Below are positions 36,156 through 45,464 of a stretch of DNA of 64,000 nt, piece after piece. Below the pieces are notes generated by a model that was given only the letters and a program-made list of their open reading frames with translations, did no database searches and had not been told where the DNA came from. A program made the translations under genes and the position numbers. Every line of letters starts with the position of its first letter. Positions within the stretch are counted from its first letter, which is position 1. Origin of the DNA: Paenibacillus sp. JDR-2. GTDB lineage: Bacteria > Bacillota > Bacilli > Paenibacillales > Paenibacillaceae. The stretch lies in assembly GCF_000023585.1 (NCBI RefSeq), contig NC_012914.1:4308001-4372000 (forward strand). The letters are read 5' to 3'.

Positions 36156-36572
36156 CTATGGGGCGACTTTCCGCCAGCGTTTCTTCAAGATTGGAATCGA
36201 TACCAGTATGACCCAAATAGCCGCTCCAATCATATCGTTCCGGATATCCATCACATCGGGCATCCGGCCGCCAACAAAGGATTGATGGTATTCATCCGTC
36301 ACTCCGTACAGACCGCATCCGATAATTATCGACAGCTTGTAGAGCAAGCGGTCGCCCTTTTTTCCAAGGCCGTAATCAAAAGCTGCTGCCAAAATAAAAT
36401 AAGCGATGAAATGCCCCCAATCGAAGCTCGCCATATGCGGGAAAAACTTCCGGAAAAACGGCAGCATCGTATTCATCTCATCGCCTGTACGGGAGGAAAA
36501 TCCGAAAATAACAGCCATCCATATAACTACCGGGGCAAATCGGACGATCCGGCGTCTGTTCGTTTGATTCAT
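36156..36572 (-). CDS. VanZ-family membrane protein
   Basis: 138 residues with three to four membrane helices. VanZ-like landmarks are VIWMAVIFGFSSRTGDEM near the start, a central WGHFIAYFILAAAF helix, and GVTDEYHQSFV followed by DVMDIRNDMIGA. VanZ proteins confer low-level teicoplanin resistance in one context, but most members have no known role. GAAGGAG before the ATG. Monocistronic. Confidence 0.88.
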   Translation of the reverse strand: MNQTNRRRIVRFAPVVIWMAVIFGFSSRTGDEMNTMLPFFRKFFPHMASFDWGHFIAYFILAAAFDYGLGKKGDRLLYKLSIIIGCGLYGVTDEYHQSFVGGRMPDVMDIRNDMIGAAIWVILVSIPILKKRWRKVAP

Positions 36573-36624
36573 GTGTTCTCCTTCGTTACAATGAATATGA
36601 AATAATAAATACGGGAGGAAATCA

Positions 36625-37155
36625 ATGATGTCATTACATAATAAAACCGTTATTTGTCTGCTTGAAGACGAGTTCGAGGATCTCGAGCTCTGGTATCCGG
36701 TATACCGCGTTCGCGAGGCCGGAGCTACCGTCCTTTATGCCGGCCCGGAAAAGGGCAAGAAGCACATCGGAAAATACGGCGTTCCCGCTGTCGCCGACCT
36801 CTCCTTCGACGAAGTGAACAGCGCCGATATTGCCGGACTGCTGGTCCCAGGCGGTTGGGCACCGGACAAGCTGCGCCGTTATCCAAAGGTGCTGCAGCTT
36901 GTTCAGGAGCTTGATGCGGCCGGCAAACCAATCGGGCAAATCTGTCATGCCGGCTGGGTTCTCATCTCCGCCAAAATCTTGCAGGGACGCAAGGTCACTT
37001 CAACGCCGGGCATTCGCGACGATATGGAAAACGCCGGTGCCGAATGGTTTGACGAAGCGGTCGTGGTAGACGGCAACCTGATCTCGGCACGCCGTCCGCC
37101 GGATCTGCCTCCTTATGCGAAGGCATTTGTTGATGCGCTGGAGCAGCAAGTCTAA
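36625..37155 (+). CDS. DJ-1/PfpI family protein (general stress protein 18-like)
   Basis: 176 residues. The nucleophile elbow reads QICHAGWVL with the reactive Cys, and the Glu of LLEDEFEDLELW completes the usual site. It resembles B. subtilis YfkM and YraA-type proteins that detoxify or deglycate after oxidative or glyoxal stress. ATG at 36625 follows GGAGG by six bases; a second ATG immediately after is also possible. Confidence 0.92.
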   Translation: MMSLHNKTVICLLEDEFEDLELWYPVYRVREAGATVLYAGPEKGKKHIGKYGVPAVADLSFDEVNSADIAGLLVPGGWAPDKLRRYPKVLQLVQELDAAGKPIGQICHAGWVLISAKILQGRKVTSTPGIRDDMENAGAEWFDEAVVVDGNLISARRPPDLPPYAKAFVDALEQQV

Positions 37156-37174
37156 GCGCAAAACTGCATGAAGA

Positions 37175-37208
37175 CAAAAGGAGCCGCCGCTAAATCGCGG
37201 AGGCTGCC
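37175..37208 (-). terminator. Terminator of ptsG-ptsI
   Basis: Minus-strand GCAGCCTCCGCG pairs with CGGCGGCTCC, with CTTTTGT after it. The ptsI stop codon lies in the loop. Confidence 0.65.
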
Positions 37209-38938
37209 CCTTTCTCGTCAACGGAGTCCATAAATTGCTTCAGCTTCTGATGAATGTCCGCACTCATGCGGCATTCCAGCAGCTGCGGCAGCAGCGAGCG
37301 GCTGTCCTTCTGCGTTGTGCAGAGCAGCCGCTCTTTCACTTGCAGAATGGAATGGGAGGACATGCTGATTTCATCTACATCAAGACCCAGCCAGATCGGC
37401 AGTGCACGAAGGTCGCCGGCAAGCTCGCCGCAGACTCCCACTTTGATTCCATTCCGCTTGGCCGCTTCAACCGTCTGCTTCAGCATACGAAGCACCGCAG
37501 GATGAAACGGTTCGTACAAATAACTAATTTCATCGTTCATCCGGTCGACCGCCAGGGTAAACTGGACAAGATCATTTGTTCCGATGCTGAAGAAATCAAC
37601 CTCCTGCGCAAGCAAATCCGAGAGCATAACAGCTGCAGGCACTTCAACCATAATGCCCACCTGGATGCCTGGATCGTAAGCAATTCCTTCTCTCTCCAGC
37701 TCCTGCTTAGCTTCCAACAGTACTTGGTTAGCTGCCCTTACTTCTTCTACCGAAGAAATAAGCGGATACATCACCTTTACTTGCCCATAGCTGCTTGCAC
37801 GCAAAATCGCTCTAAGCTGCGTCTTGAACAAATCCTTGCGGTCCAGCGAGATCCGGATGGCCCGGTAACCAAGGAACGGATTGTCCTCTTCCGGAATATT
37901 GAAGTAATCGAGCTGCTTATCTCCGCCAATATCCAGCGTCCGGATAATAAGCGGTTCGCCAGCGAGCTTTTCGGCAACACTTTTGTAAACCTCGAACTGC
38001 TCCTCTTCCTTCGGAAAACGGTTCCGGTCCATATACAGAAACTCCGTCCGGAACAATCCAACGCCATGCGCGCCGCTCGACAACGCGACTTCAAGCTCCT
38101 TAAGAGAGCTGATATTGGCCGCCAAGCCGAGCACCTTGCCGTCCGGGGTCACCGACTGATGGCCGGCAATGCCGCTTAGACGGTGTCTGGCTTCCGCCAG
38201 GCTGGTTTGAAGCTGGGAGTAATGCTCGATTAATGAGTCATCGGGTTCAATGAACAGCAGACCTTCCGTACCGTCAATCACAAGAGATTGCCCAGTCTGG
38301 ATCGGCTCCTCCAGCTTAGCTTCCACCCCTACGACAAGCGGAACGCCAAGAGCACGGGCCATTATGGCGGAATGAGAAGTCGAGCTTCCGGCAAGCGTTA
38401 CAATGCCAAGCACGTTGTTCGGGTTAATATGAGCCAGCTGGGAAGGAGAAAGCTCACGCGCAATCAGAATAAAGGGTTGAGTATCGGAAGGCAGCGTAAT
38501 CTCAGGCGCGCCTAGCAAATGTTTAAGCAGGCGGTTCCCGACATCCTTGATATCAAGAGCGCGTTCCTTCATATACTCGTCATCCAGCAGATCGAACATC
38601 GTTACAAAATGATCGATGGCTTCCTTCACCGCAACTTCTGCCGCCTTGTATTGACGCTGGATGATCCCCTGAATCTCGTTCATAAACACCGGATCGTCCA
38701 AAATCGCCAGATGCGCATCGAAAATCTGCGTCTCGTCGGAACCTACAACTTCCCTCAGCTCATCCTTGATCTGTTCGATCTCATGCTTGGATGTACGTAT
38801 CCCCTCGTAGACCCGCTCGAATTCACGGGCGAAATCTGCTACATCCACTCGCTGCTCGGGAAATTCCCACTCCCAGTTCGGCAGTACAAACGACTTCCCG
38901 ATCGCAATGCCGGCCGAAGCTCCTATTCCTTGTATCAT
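37190..38938 (-). CDS. ptsI: Phosphoenolpyruvate-protein phosphotransferase (Enzyme I)
   Basis: 582 residues. Enzyme I takes phosphate from PEP on the His of GSSTSHSAIMARALG and passes it to HPr. The C-terminal PEP-binding domain has the signature GLFRTEFLYM and DFFSIGTNDLVQFT. The ATG overlaps the ptsG stop as ATGA, so the two genes are one translation unit. In B. subtilis ptsH lies between ptsG and ptsI; it is absent here, so HPr must be encoded elsewhere. Confidence 0.97.
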   Translation of the reverse strand: MIQGIGASAGIAIGKSFVLPNWEWEFPEQRVDVADFAREFERVYEGIRTSKHEIEQIKDELREVVGSDETQIFDAHLAILDDPVFMNEIQGIIQRQYKAAEVAVKEAIDHFVTMFDLLDDEYMKERALDIKDVGNRLLKHLLGAPEITLPSDTQPFILIARELSPSQLAHINPNNVLGIVTLAGSSTSHSAIMARALGVPLVVGVEAKLEEPIQTGQSLVIDGTEGLLFIEPDDSLIEHYSQLQTSLAEARHRLSGIAGHQSVTPDGKVLGLAANISSLKELEVALSSGAHGVGLFRTEFLYMDRNRFPKEEEQFEVYKSVAEKLAGEPLIIRTLDIGGDKQLDYFNIPEEDNPFLGYRAIRISLDRKDLFKTQLRAILRASSYGQVKVMYPLISSVEEVRAANQVLLEAKQELEREGIAYDPGIQVGIMVEVPAAVMLSDLLAQEVDFFSIGTNDLVQFTLAVDRMNDEISYLYEPFHPAVLRMLKQTVEAAKRNGIKVGVCGELAGDLRALPIWLGLDVDEISMSSHSILQVKERLLCTTQKDSRSLLPQLLECRMSADIHQKLKQFMDSVDEKGAASAI

Positions 38939-40821
38939 GGTTTTTCCCCTCCACCATTTCTCTCTTTAAGGACAACGGACAAAACCGAAGACTGCCCCTT
39001 CTTCACTGCTTTAAACGGCGCGAAGCGCCAAGAATGAACAAGATCCGAATTGGTAATAACCATCGGCGTAGCAAGAGATTTGCTTTCCTTGCGGACACGC
39101 TGCAGATCAAAGCGCACGAGCATATCGCCCGGCATAACCTCTTGTCCTTCCTCGACAACCGCTTTGAAATACGATTTTCCGGTGAGCTTGGAAGTATCGA
39201 TGCCGATATGAAGCAGAACCTCAAGCCCTTCCTGCGTACGAATGCCTACGGCATGCATCGTTGGGTACACGATCATAACGGTGCCTTTAACAGGCGATAC
39301 AAGCTCGCCCTTCTCGGGGATAAAGGCAACGCCTTGTCCAACCAGCTTGCCTGCAAATATCGGATCGGGAACGTCTTCAAGCGGAATCATGCGTCCTTGC
39401 ACAGGCGAGCTGAACAGCACTTGCTCCTGGTCACGCTGAATGGCTTTTAGCATCTCTGCCCGGATTAATTCCGAATACGTGCCGAATACGACCTGGACGT
39501 TCCCCCCGCCAAGTCTAAGCACCCCTGCCGCCCCCAAATTTCTCAAGGCATTATTATCAAGCAGCTTCTCATTGGAAACCTTGAGACGAAGCCTTGTGAT
39601 ACAGGATTCCATCTGCACAATGTTGTCTTTGCCGCCGATCGCTTGCAGGATAAGAGGAGCACGGTAAGGAATGTCGCCCGCCCATTCATCGAGCTGAGAG
39701 CCCTCCTCACGTCCCGGAGTAGGAATCCGGAACCGGTTAATCGCCCAGCGAAACACCAGGTAATATACAAGTCCGACTACAATCCCGATCGGGATAAGCA
39801 GCCAGCCTCTAGTTGCCAGATGTTCGTTAATAATGTAGTCGATAACGCCGCCCGAGAAAGAGAACCCGTGCCGAATCCCCAATTCATAGGTGACCCACAT
39901 AATGACGCCTGACAATATCGCATGCACCACAAACAAGTAAGGGGCAACAAACAAGAAAGCAAACTCAACAGGCTCCGTGACTCCAGTCAGAAAAGATGCC
40001 AGCGACGCGTAGAGGAACGTCTTCCGAATCTTTGGCTTCAAATCTTCCCTGGCCTCATGAATGATGGCAAACGCTATAGCCGGCAAAGCAAACATGACGA
40101 TCGGATACATGCCGGCCATAAAAGCCCCTGCAGTTGGGTCGCCGGCGAAAAACCGCGGTAAATCGCCATATACCATCGACCCGTCAGCCGTCTCGTAGCC
40201 CCCCACCTGGAACCAGAACACATGGCTGAGCAGGTGATGCAGACCAAACACAACTAGAATCCGGTACAAGAAACCGAATAAAAACACGCCAAATCCGCCG
40301 CCTGAAGCAACAATATCACCCAGACCCTCCAGCATGCGCTGAATTAATGGTGCAACGCCGATCATGGCCATGGACAAGATAACGGTTACAACGCTGACGA
40401 ATAAAGGCACAAACCGCGGCCCGCCGAAAAACTGTATGTATTCCGGTAAACGCAGGTTCTTAAAACGTTCGTAACTGAAGCCGGATATCATACCGATAAT
40501 GGAGCCTACAAACACGGTTGGCTCGATTTGCGGATCGGCTGTTCCGGTTACACCGACATAGATAACCATCCCCGCGAGTGCAGCCATACCGGCTGCAAGA
40601 GCGTTGCCCGTTAAACCCAGCGATACGCCAAGGGCAAAAATATAAGGAAGAAACGTAAAAATCGCATGGCCTGCCGCCTGCAAATAGTCCGCGGCATTGG
40701 GAATTCCAAGAAGATCCCATGGCAGCTGGCTTAGAAATAAAAAGATTGCCGCAGCGGGAAGTACGATCATAGGCAGCATAAAAGCCCGTCCAAGCTGCTG
40801 AAACCTTCCTAGAAAATTCAA
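38935..40821 (-). CDS. ptsG: Glucose-type PTS permease EIICBA
   Basis: 628 residues. An EIIC membrane domain (about 1-380, with NEHLATRGWLL and HGFSFSGGVIDY) is followed by EIIB with its phospho-Cys in MESCITRLRL and EIIA with its phospho-His in LLHIGIDTSKL. It imports and phosphorylates glucose or a related hexose; N-acetylglucosamine is an alternative substrate. TTG 40821 is the start: AGGAGG lies seven bases before it, and starting further upstream would include that site and a leader hairpin. The leader has two competing hairpins. Confidence 0.93.
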   Translation of the reverse strand: MNFLGRFQQLGRAFMLPMIVLPAAAIFLFLSQLPWDLLGIPNAADYLQAAGHAIFTFLPYIFALGVSLGLTGNALAAGMAALAGMVIYVGVTGTADPQIEPTVFVGSIIGMISGFSYERFKNLRLPEYIQFFGGPRFVPLFVSVVTVILSMAMIGVAPLIQRMLEGLGDIVASGGGFGVFLFGFLYRILVVFGLHHLLSHVFWFQVGGYETADGSMVYGDLPRFFAGDPTAGAFMAGMYPIVMFALPAIAFAIIHEAREDLKPKIRKTFLYASLASFLTGVTEPVEFAFLFVAPYLFVVHAILSGVIMWVTYELGIRHGFSFSGGVIDYIINEHLATRGWLLIPIGIVVGLVYYLVFRWAINRFRIPTPGREEGSQLDEWAGDIPYRAPLILQAIGGKDNIVQMESCITRLRLKVSNEKLLDNNALRNLGAAGVLRLGGGNVQVVFGTYSELIRAEMLKAIQRDQEQVLFSSPVQGRMIPLEDVPDPIFAGKLVGQGVAFIPEKGELVSPVKGTVMIVYPTMHAVGIRTQEGLEVLLHIGIDTSKLTGKSYFKAVVEEGQEVMPGDMLVRFDLQRVRKESKSLATPMVITNSDLVHSWRFAPFKAVKKGQSSVLSVVLKERNGGGEKP

Positions 40822-40824
40822 TTC

Positions 40825-40905
40825 GTCACCTCCTGAAAAGAATTGCAAAGCAATTCTTGCTTCGTAAGCATGGACCTAAAGAATTATCGCGTTCTTTGCG
40901 ATAAT
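40825..40905 (-). promoter_or_regulatory. ptsG leader with two hairpins that can exchange partners
   Basis: Hairpin 1 pairs AGAATTATCGC with GCGATAATTCT; hairpin 2 pairs AAGAATTGC with GCAATTCTT beside the ribosome binding site and a TTTTC tract. The 5' arm of hairpin 1 (AAAGAATT...GCAAAG) can instead pair with the 3' arm of hairpin 2 (CTTTGCAATTCTTT). This is the layout of an attenuator, as in GlcT-controlled ptsG of B. subtilis, but the RAT consensus is not clearly visible. Confidence 0.5.
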
Positions 40906-40935
40906 TCTTTTTGCCTGATCCTTTTCTCTATAACG

Positions 40936-40964
40936 ATGGTACGGCGTTCAGGCTTTTTTGTCAA
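40936..40964 (-). promoter_or_regulatory. Sigma-A promoter of ptsG-ptsI
   Basis: Minus-strand TTGACA (-35), 17 bp, TACCAT (-10). Predicted start near 40929 gives a leader of about 108 bases. Confidence 0.75.
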
Positions 40965-40966
40965 AG

Positions 40967-40991
40967 CAAAGACGGGCCTGACGGCCCGCCA
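40967..40991 (-). terminator. Terminator of the aroK-aroA-CoA-binding operon
   Basis: GCGGGCC/GGCCCGT stem with loop GTCA, followed by CTTTGCTTT on the minus strand. Confidence 0.6.
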
Positions 40992-41019
40992 ATGTAAGGT
41001 ATAACTTAAAAGGCACTGT

Positions 41020-41454
41020 TTAGGTTGTCTGCTTCCCATGCGGCAGTAGAATCGAATCCTCTACCTTGATGCAGCGGTCCATAATGACCTGAAGTCCGCC
41101 TTCGGATGCAATTCTCGCCGTTTCGTCGTTCACGATGCCGAGCTGCAGCCAAAGGGTCTTCGCGCCAATTGCCACGGCTTCCTCCGCAATTGGCGGCGTA
41201 TGCTCAGGGCGGCGGAAGACGTTCACGATATCAACCGGCTCCGGAATATCTTTGAGAGAAGCATAACTCTTCTCGCCCAGAATGGTCTCGGCAGCGGGAT
41301 TTACCGGAATGATGCGGTAACCCTTCTTTTGCAGCGCCTGCGATACCATGTAGGATACGCGGTCCGGCTTGTCGGACAACCCCACTACGGCAATGGTGTT
41401 GCTCGCTTGCAGAATTTCCTTGATTTCATCTCGGGTCGGATTTTCAAATGCCAT
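41020..41454 (-). CDS. CoA-binding domain protein (YccU-like)
   Basis: 144 residues, a single Rossmann-like CoA_binding_2 domain: IAVVGLSDKPDRVSYMVSQ at the N-terminus, then VDIVNVFRRPEHTP and LWLQLGIVNDE. It resembles the N-terminal domain of succinyl-CoA synthetase alpha, without a catalytic His. Function is unknown; it may sense CoA or acyl-CoA. It follows aroA by 30 bases and is probably the last gene of the aroK-aroA operon. Confidence 0.9.
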   Translation of the reverse strand: MAFENPTRDEIKEILQASNTIAVVGLSDKPDRVSYMVSQALQKKGYRIIPVNPAAETILGEKSYASLKDIPEPVDIVNVFRRPEHTPPIAEEAVAIGAKTLWLQLGIVNDETARIASEGGLQVIMDRCIKVEDSILLPHGKQTT

Positions 41455-41484
41455 AATCAGCGCCTCGCTTTCATCCTTTTTCCT

Positions 41485-42777
41485 TTATTCTACCCATTCT
41501 ACGTTTGCGCCTAACGCTTTCAAATGATCGAAATAAATTGGATAGGACTTGGCAACATGATGCGCGTCGCGGATCCGGATCGGATTTTTGGCGCGCAGTC
41601 CAACAACGGTAAGAGCCATAATAACGCGGTGGTCATAATGGGCATTAATCTCCACGCCGCCTTCAACGCCTTCCGGACGGCCGTGAACGATAATCTCAGC
41701 TTGGCGTTCCTCAACGTTAGCACCGGCTTTACGCAGCTCGTTCAAGTAATCCGTAATCCGGTCGCATTCTTTGTAACGAAGATTCTCAACGTCATAGAAG
41801 CGCGAAGTTCCTTCGGCAAAGACTGCCGCGGCAACCATAGCGAGCACTGCATCCGTTGCTTTATCGCCATCGAACTCGACGGCTTTCAGCTTGCCATTGC
41901 CTTTAACGTGAACGATGCCGTTCTCGTGCGTAAGAGGTACTTCCATCATACGAAGTACGTCAACAACCGCGCGTTCGCCTTGCTTGCTGTTCTCAGCCAG
42001 ACGGTGAACGATGACATCCGAGTTCGTTACCGCAGCCGCAGCAAGAATCGCCGCCGAACCCGGGTAGTCGCCTTGAACGACATATTTCTTCGCTTCGTAT
42101 TTCTGATTGCCCGGAATACGGTAGTGCATGAGATCTTCGCTAGCGTGGATCACGATGCCTGCCTGCTCAAGCACTTCAAGCGTCTGGCCAACAACAACCT
42201 TCGATTTCAGATCATGCAGGACTTCGATCTCGCTGTCTTCCTCCAGAAGCGGAGTAAGGAACAGGAGCGCGCTCAGGAATTGAGAGCTAACATTACCGGA
42301 TACCTGGATTTTGCCGCCTTTAGGCGCTCCGCCTTGGATACGGATTGGCAGCTTGCCTTCGTTATGTTCAATCTTTACGCCCATTTGGCCAAGCGCATCG
42401 ATCAGATCGTTATGTGGACGTTTGCCCAAGGAATCCGGATAGCGGTTAATGAAAGTAACATCCGGGCATAGCGAGGCAATAGCCATCAGGAAACGCAGTA
42501 CTGCGCCGGCATTGCCTACATCCAGTTGATCTACGTCTTTCGGATTTTTGCCAAAGCCCGTAATGACGATTTTTTCGTCGTCTTCTTCTACGATTGCACC
42601 CAAATCTCGGATGCAACGGCGCATCGCGTCGCTGTCTTCGCTATGAGCAGGGTAGTAGATCGTGCTTGTACCATCCGCAAGCGCAGCGACAAGCAGGTAG
42701 CGAGTCGTATAGTTTTTAGAGGAAAGCGCTTGAATTTCCCCTTGGAGTGTTGGAGTGGGTGTAACAATTACGTCCAT
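41485..42777 (-). CDS. aroA: EPSP synthase (divergent active-site motifs)
   Basis: 430 residues, normal length. Makes 5-enolpyruvylshikimate-3-phosphate from shikimate-3-phosphate and PEP in aromatic amino acid synthesis. The fold is clear from GNAGAVLRFLMA, NVSSQFLSALLFL, LRYKECDRI and DHRVIMAL. However the N-terminal motif, usually KSISHR, is KNYTTRYLL, and the segment usually reading RPLGPLVDAL is RPHNDLIDALGQMG. Those positions contact PEP and shikimate-3-phosphate, so glyphosate sensitivity may differ from standard class I enzymes. It follows aroK by 35 bases. Confidence 0.9.
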   Translation of the reverse strand: MDVIVTPTPTLQGEIQALSSKNYTTRYLLVAALADGTSTIYYPAHSEDSDAMRRCIRDLGAIVEEDDEKIVITGFGKNPKDVDQLDVGNAGAVLRFLMAIASLCPDVTFINRYPDSLGKRPHNDLIDALGQMGVKIEHNEGKLPIRIQGGAPKGGKIQVSGNVSSQFLSALLFLTPLLEEDSEIEVLHDLKSKVVVGQTLEVLEQAGIVIHASEDLMHYRIPGNQKYEAKKYVVQGDYPGSAAILAAAAVTNSDVIVHRLAENSKQGERAVVDVLRMMEVPLTHENGIVHVKGNGKLKAVEFDGDKATDAVLAMVAAAVFAEGTSRFYDVENLRYKECDRITDYLNELRKAGANVEERQAEIIVHGRPEGVEGGVEINAHYDHRVIMALTVVGLRAKNPIRIRDAHHVAKSYPIYFDHLKALGANVEWVE

Positions 42778-42812
42778 TATGCAGCAATTCTCCTTTTTAT
42801 TAGAGTGGTTCG

Positions 42813-43328
42813 TTATTTCTCCTGTAATGCCTTCAATATCACTTCGGCCGCTTCCTGCGGCGTTAATGACGTTGTATCCAAACGGAGATGCGCAAAATCA
42901 TAAGCATTCTTACGCTGCTCCATAATCCGGTGAACGTTTGCTGCGATATCGCCCTGGAGCAGCGGACGTGCCGTATCGGACTTCACCCGATCGATAATAT
43001 GCTCCGCGTCTGCCGTAAGAGCGACTACATAGCCGTGCTTCAGCATGGCTTCACGGTTCTGCTCCATCAGCACGCAGCCGCCGCCTGTCGCAATAACGGA
43101 GCTTTCCTCCGCTTCCAAAAGCGATGCAAGCACTTTGCTCTCGATATCGCGGAAGCCCGCTTCGCCGAGGGTCTCGAACAGATACGAGATCGTTCCTTCG
43201 CGCTCTACAATCACTTCATCCGAATCGTAACGGGACCAGCCAAGCTGCTCCGCAAGCAAACGGCTGACGGTGGATTTGCCCGTTCCCATAAAGCCTACCA
43301 ATACAATTTTGCTTGTGCGTTGCTCCAA
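42813..43328 (-). CDS. aroK: Shikimate kinase
   Basis: 171 residues. The Walker A motif GFMGTGKST, the shikimate-binding YDSDEVIVE and the GGGCV loop are typical. It phosphorylates shikimate, giving the substrate of the next gene, aroA. TTG 43328 is preferred over longer starts (to 43376) because AGGGGAG precedes it at eight bases and it gives the usual length. First gene of the operon aroK-aroA-CoA-binding protein. Confidence 0.92.
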   Translation of the reverse strand: MEQRTSKIVLVGFMGTGKSTVSRLLAEQLGWSRYDSDEVIVEREGTISYLFETLGEAGFRDIESKVLASLLEAEESSVIATGGGCVLMEQNREAMLKHGYVVALTADAEHIIDRVKSDTARPLLQGDIAANVHRIMEQRKNAYDFAHLRLDTTSLTPQEAAEVILKALQEK

Positions 43329-43474
43329 TGCAAGAACTCCCCTATCATCTTTTCCCCTAAATACATGCTTTTCCACAACATCATATCATTTTTTATCTGG
43401 AATAGGGTATAAAAATGTTGCATATGCCGTATGGATGATAATGATGCATATTTCATAAGTAGGAGTGAATAGGC

Positions 43475-43771
43475 ATGACCAATGAATCGAATTTGCCTGA
43501 CAGCCGCCTGACCAACGAAAGAATTGACCGAATCCTGAGTCCCGATCACCCGCTCTGCCGCGAAGACGTGGTCTGGATGCTTGAATATATTAAAAAAAAG
43601 GTGGCTGACGGGGACCCTGCACTCAGGGACCTTTCGCAGCCACGCTTATTGAAAAACTTTCATTATTTCGCCGAAGCCTCGATGCTGCTGATCCGCCGCA
43701 AGCATTACTCCGAGCAGGAGGCTACCCGCCTGCGGAATTGCCTCATCGAAGCTTCATACGGGCTAAAATAA
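43475..43771 (+). CDS. Unrecognised small protein, 98 residues
   Basis: A mostly helical, charged, soluble protein with no motif I recognise. TAGGAG precedes the ATG at a good distance. The stop lies ten bases from the convergent gnd stop, and the coding bias is consistent with a real gene. No Cys pair, signal or membrane segment is present. Confidence 0.75.
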   Translation: MTNESNLPDSRLTNERIDRILSPDHPLCREDVVWMLEYIKKKVADGDPALRDLSQPRLLKNFHYFAEASMLLIRRKHYSEQEATRLRNCLIEASYGLK

Positions 43772-43781
43772 TCAAGCCGGA

Positions 43782-45194
43782 TTAGGAGTTCATCCAGTTG
43801 TGGTGGAACGAACCTTCTTTGTCCAGACGTTTGAAGGTATGTGCACCGAAGTAGTCGCGTTGCGCTTGCAGCAGGTTAGCAGGCAGACGCTCTGTACGGT
43901 AGCTGTCGAAGTACGACAATGCGCTTGCGAATGCAGGCACCGGTACGCCGTTTGCTACAGCTGTGCCAACTACTTCACGCCATGCGCCTTGGTACGAGTC
44001 AACGATACCTTGGAAGTAAGGATCAAGAAGCAGGTTGCGCAGGTTAGCATCGCGGTCGTAAGCGTCCTTGATGTTTTGCAGGAAGCGTGCACGGATGATG
44101 CAGCCGCCGCGGAAGATCATCGCGATGTCGCCGTAACGAAGGTTCCAGTCATATTCTTCGGAAGCTGCGCGCATTTGTGCGAAGCCTTGTGCGTACGAGC
44201 AGATTTTCGAAGCGAAGAGAGCTTTACGAACGGATTCGATGAATGCCACTTTGTCGCCTTCGAAAGGTTTTTTCTCAGGACCGTTCAGTACTTTGCTAGC
44301 TGCGATACGCTCGTCTTTCATAGCGGACAGGAAGCGAGTAAATACGGATTCCGTGATGATCGACAGTGGCACGCCAAGGTCGAGGGAGCTTTGGCTCGTC
44401 CATTTACCAGTACCCTTTTGGCCAGCGGAGTCAAGGATAACGTCAACCATAGGCTTGCCAGTCTCAGGATCGTATTTGGAGAAGATGTCAGCAGTGATCT
44501 CGATCAGATAGGAGTCGAGTTCGCCTTTGTTCCACTCTGTGAAGATGCTGTGAAGCTCTTCAGCGTTCAGGTCCAGCGTGTTTTTCAGCAGGTCGTAAGC
44601 TTCGCAGATGAGCTGCATGTCGCCGTACTCAATGCCGTTGTGAACCATTTTTACATAGTGGCCCGCACCGTCCGGACCGATATATGTGCAGCAAGCGTCG
44701 TCGCCGACTTTTGCCGAGATAGCTGTAAGGATAGGCTCAACCAGCTTGTAAGCCGATTCTTGGCCGCCTGGCATGATCGAAGGACCTTTAAGGGCGCCTT
44801 CTTCACCGCCGGATACGCCAGTACCGATAAAGCGGATGCCTTGCTCTTCAAGAGCTTTGCTGCGGCGAACCGTGTCAGGGAAATAAGCGTTGCCGCCGTC
44901 GATGATGATGTCGCCTTTGTCCAGATGCGGAACAAGAGCGTCGATTGTTGCGTCAGTACCTGCGCCTGCTTGTACCATGATCAGGATTTTGCGAGGAGAT
45001 TCGAGCGATTGCACGAACTCTTCAACTGTGTATGCAGGAGCAAGGTTTTTGCCTGCGGATTCTTTGATCAATTCATCTGTTTTCTCACGGGAACGGTTGT
45101 ACACCGATACAGTGAAACCTCTGCTCTCAATGTTCAGGGCAAGGTTTTTACCCATAACTGCGAGGCCGATAACGCCAATTTGCTGTTTAGCCAT
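43782..45194 (-). CDS. gnd: 6-phosphogluconate dehydrogenase (decarboxylating)
   Basis: 470 residues. Converts 6-phosphogluconate and NADP+ to ribulose-5-phosphate, CO2 and NADPH in the oxidative pentose phosphate pathway. The Rossmann start [17 protein letters not shown], the coenzyme segment [12 protein letters not shown] and the signature [17 protein letters not shown] are present, and the C-terminus ends GSFHHNW. The NRSREKT stretch favours NADP+. No clear terminator is seen. AAGGATGGA precedes the ATG. Confidence 0.97.
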   Translation of the reverse strand: MAKQQIGVIGLAVMGKNLALNIESRGFTVSVYNRSREKTDELIKESAGKNLAPAYTVEEFVQSLESPRKILIMVQAGAGTDATIDALVPHLDKGDIIIDGGNAYFPDTVRRSKALEEQGIRFIGTGVSGGEEGALKGPSIMPGGQESAYKLVEPILTAISAKVGDDACCTYIGPDGAGHYVKMVHNGIEYGDMQLICEAYDLLKNTLDLNAEELHSIFTEWNKGELDSYLIEITADIFSKYDPETGKPMVDVILDSAGQKGTGKWTSQSSLDLGVPLSIITESVFTRFLSAMKDERIAASKVLNGPEKKPFEGDKVAFIESVRKALFASKICSYAQGFAQMRAASEEYDWNLRYGDIAMIFRGGCIIRARFLQNIKDAYDRDANLRNLLLDPYFQGIVDSYQGAWREVVGTAVANGVPVPAFASALSYFDSYRTERLPANLLQAQRDYFGAHTFKRLDKEGSFHHNWMNS

Positions 45195-45383
45195 TTGGTT
45201 CTTCCATCCTTTTCTTTATAGTATGGTGGTCTTCAATAGTTTTATATTACTCCTTTTGCAAGGAGATGAAAACCATTTGCGCGGAATTTGTCGGCATTCG
45301 TCCATTAGTTTTCCTGACCGCTTTAGAAAGTTTACCTTATATTGCGAAGAAATGCTAACCAGAAAATGAGAAATCCGATACCG

Positions 45384-45440
45384 ACAAAAAAACGAATCAA
45401 TCAAATGATTCGCCAGGAATCATCCGTTGATTCGTTTTTA
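45384..45440 (-). terminator. Terminator of the 198-residue unknown gene
   Basis: AAAAACGAATCAA pairs with TTGATTCGTTTTT, with an inner AATGATTC/GAATCAT pairing; a T run follows on the minus strand. Confidence 0.88.
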
Positions 45441-45464
45441 GAAAAAAAATTTATCTATGAGATC

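Noticed and set aside
41524-42471. A 315-residue open frame antisense to aroA
   Set aside because: The opposite strand codes for a recognisable enzyme in an operon; the antisense frame has no start signal or known domain.
43800-45221. A 473-residue open frame antisense to gnd
   Set aside because: It mirrors the codons of a fully conserved 6-phosphogluconate dehydrogenase gene, has no ribosome binding site and shows low-complexity composition typical of antisense shadows.
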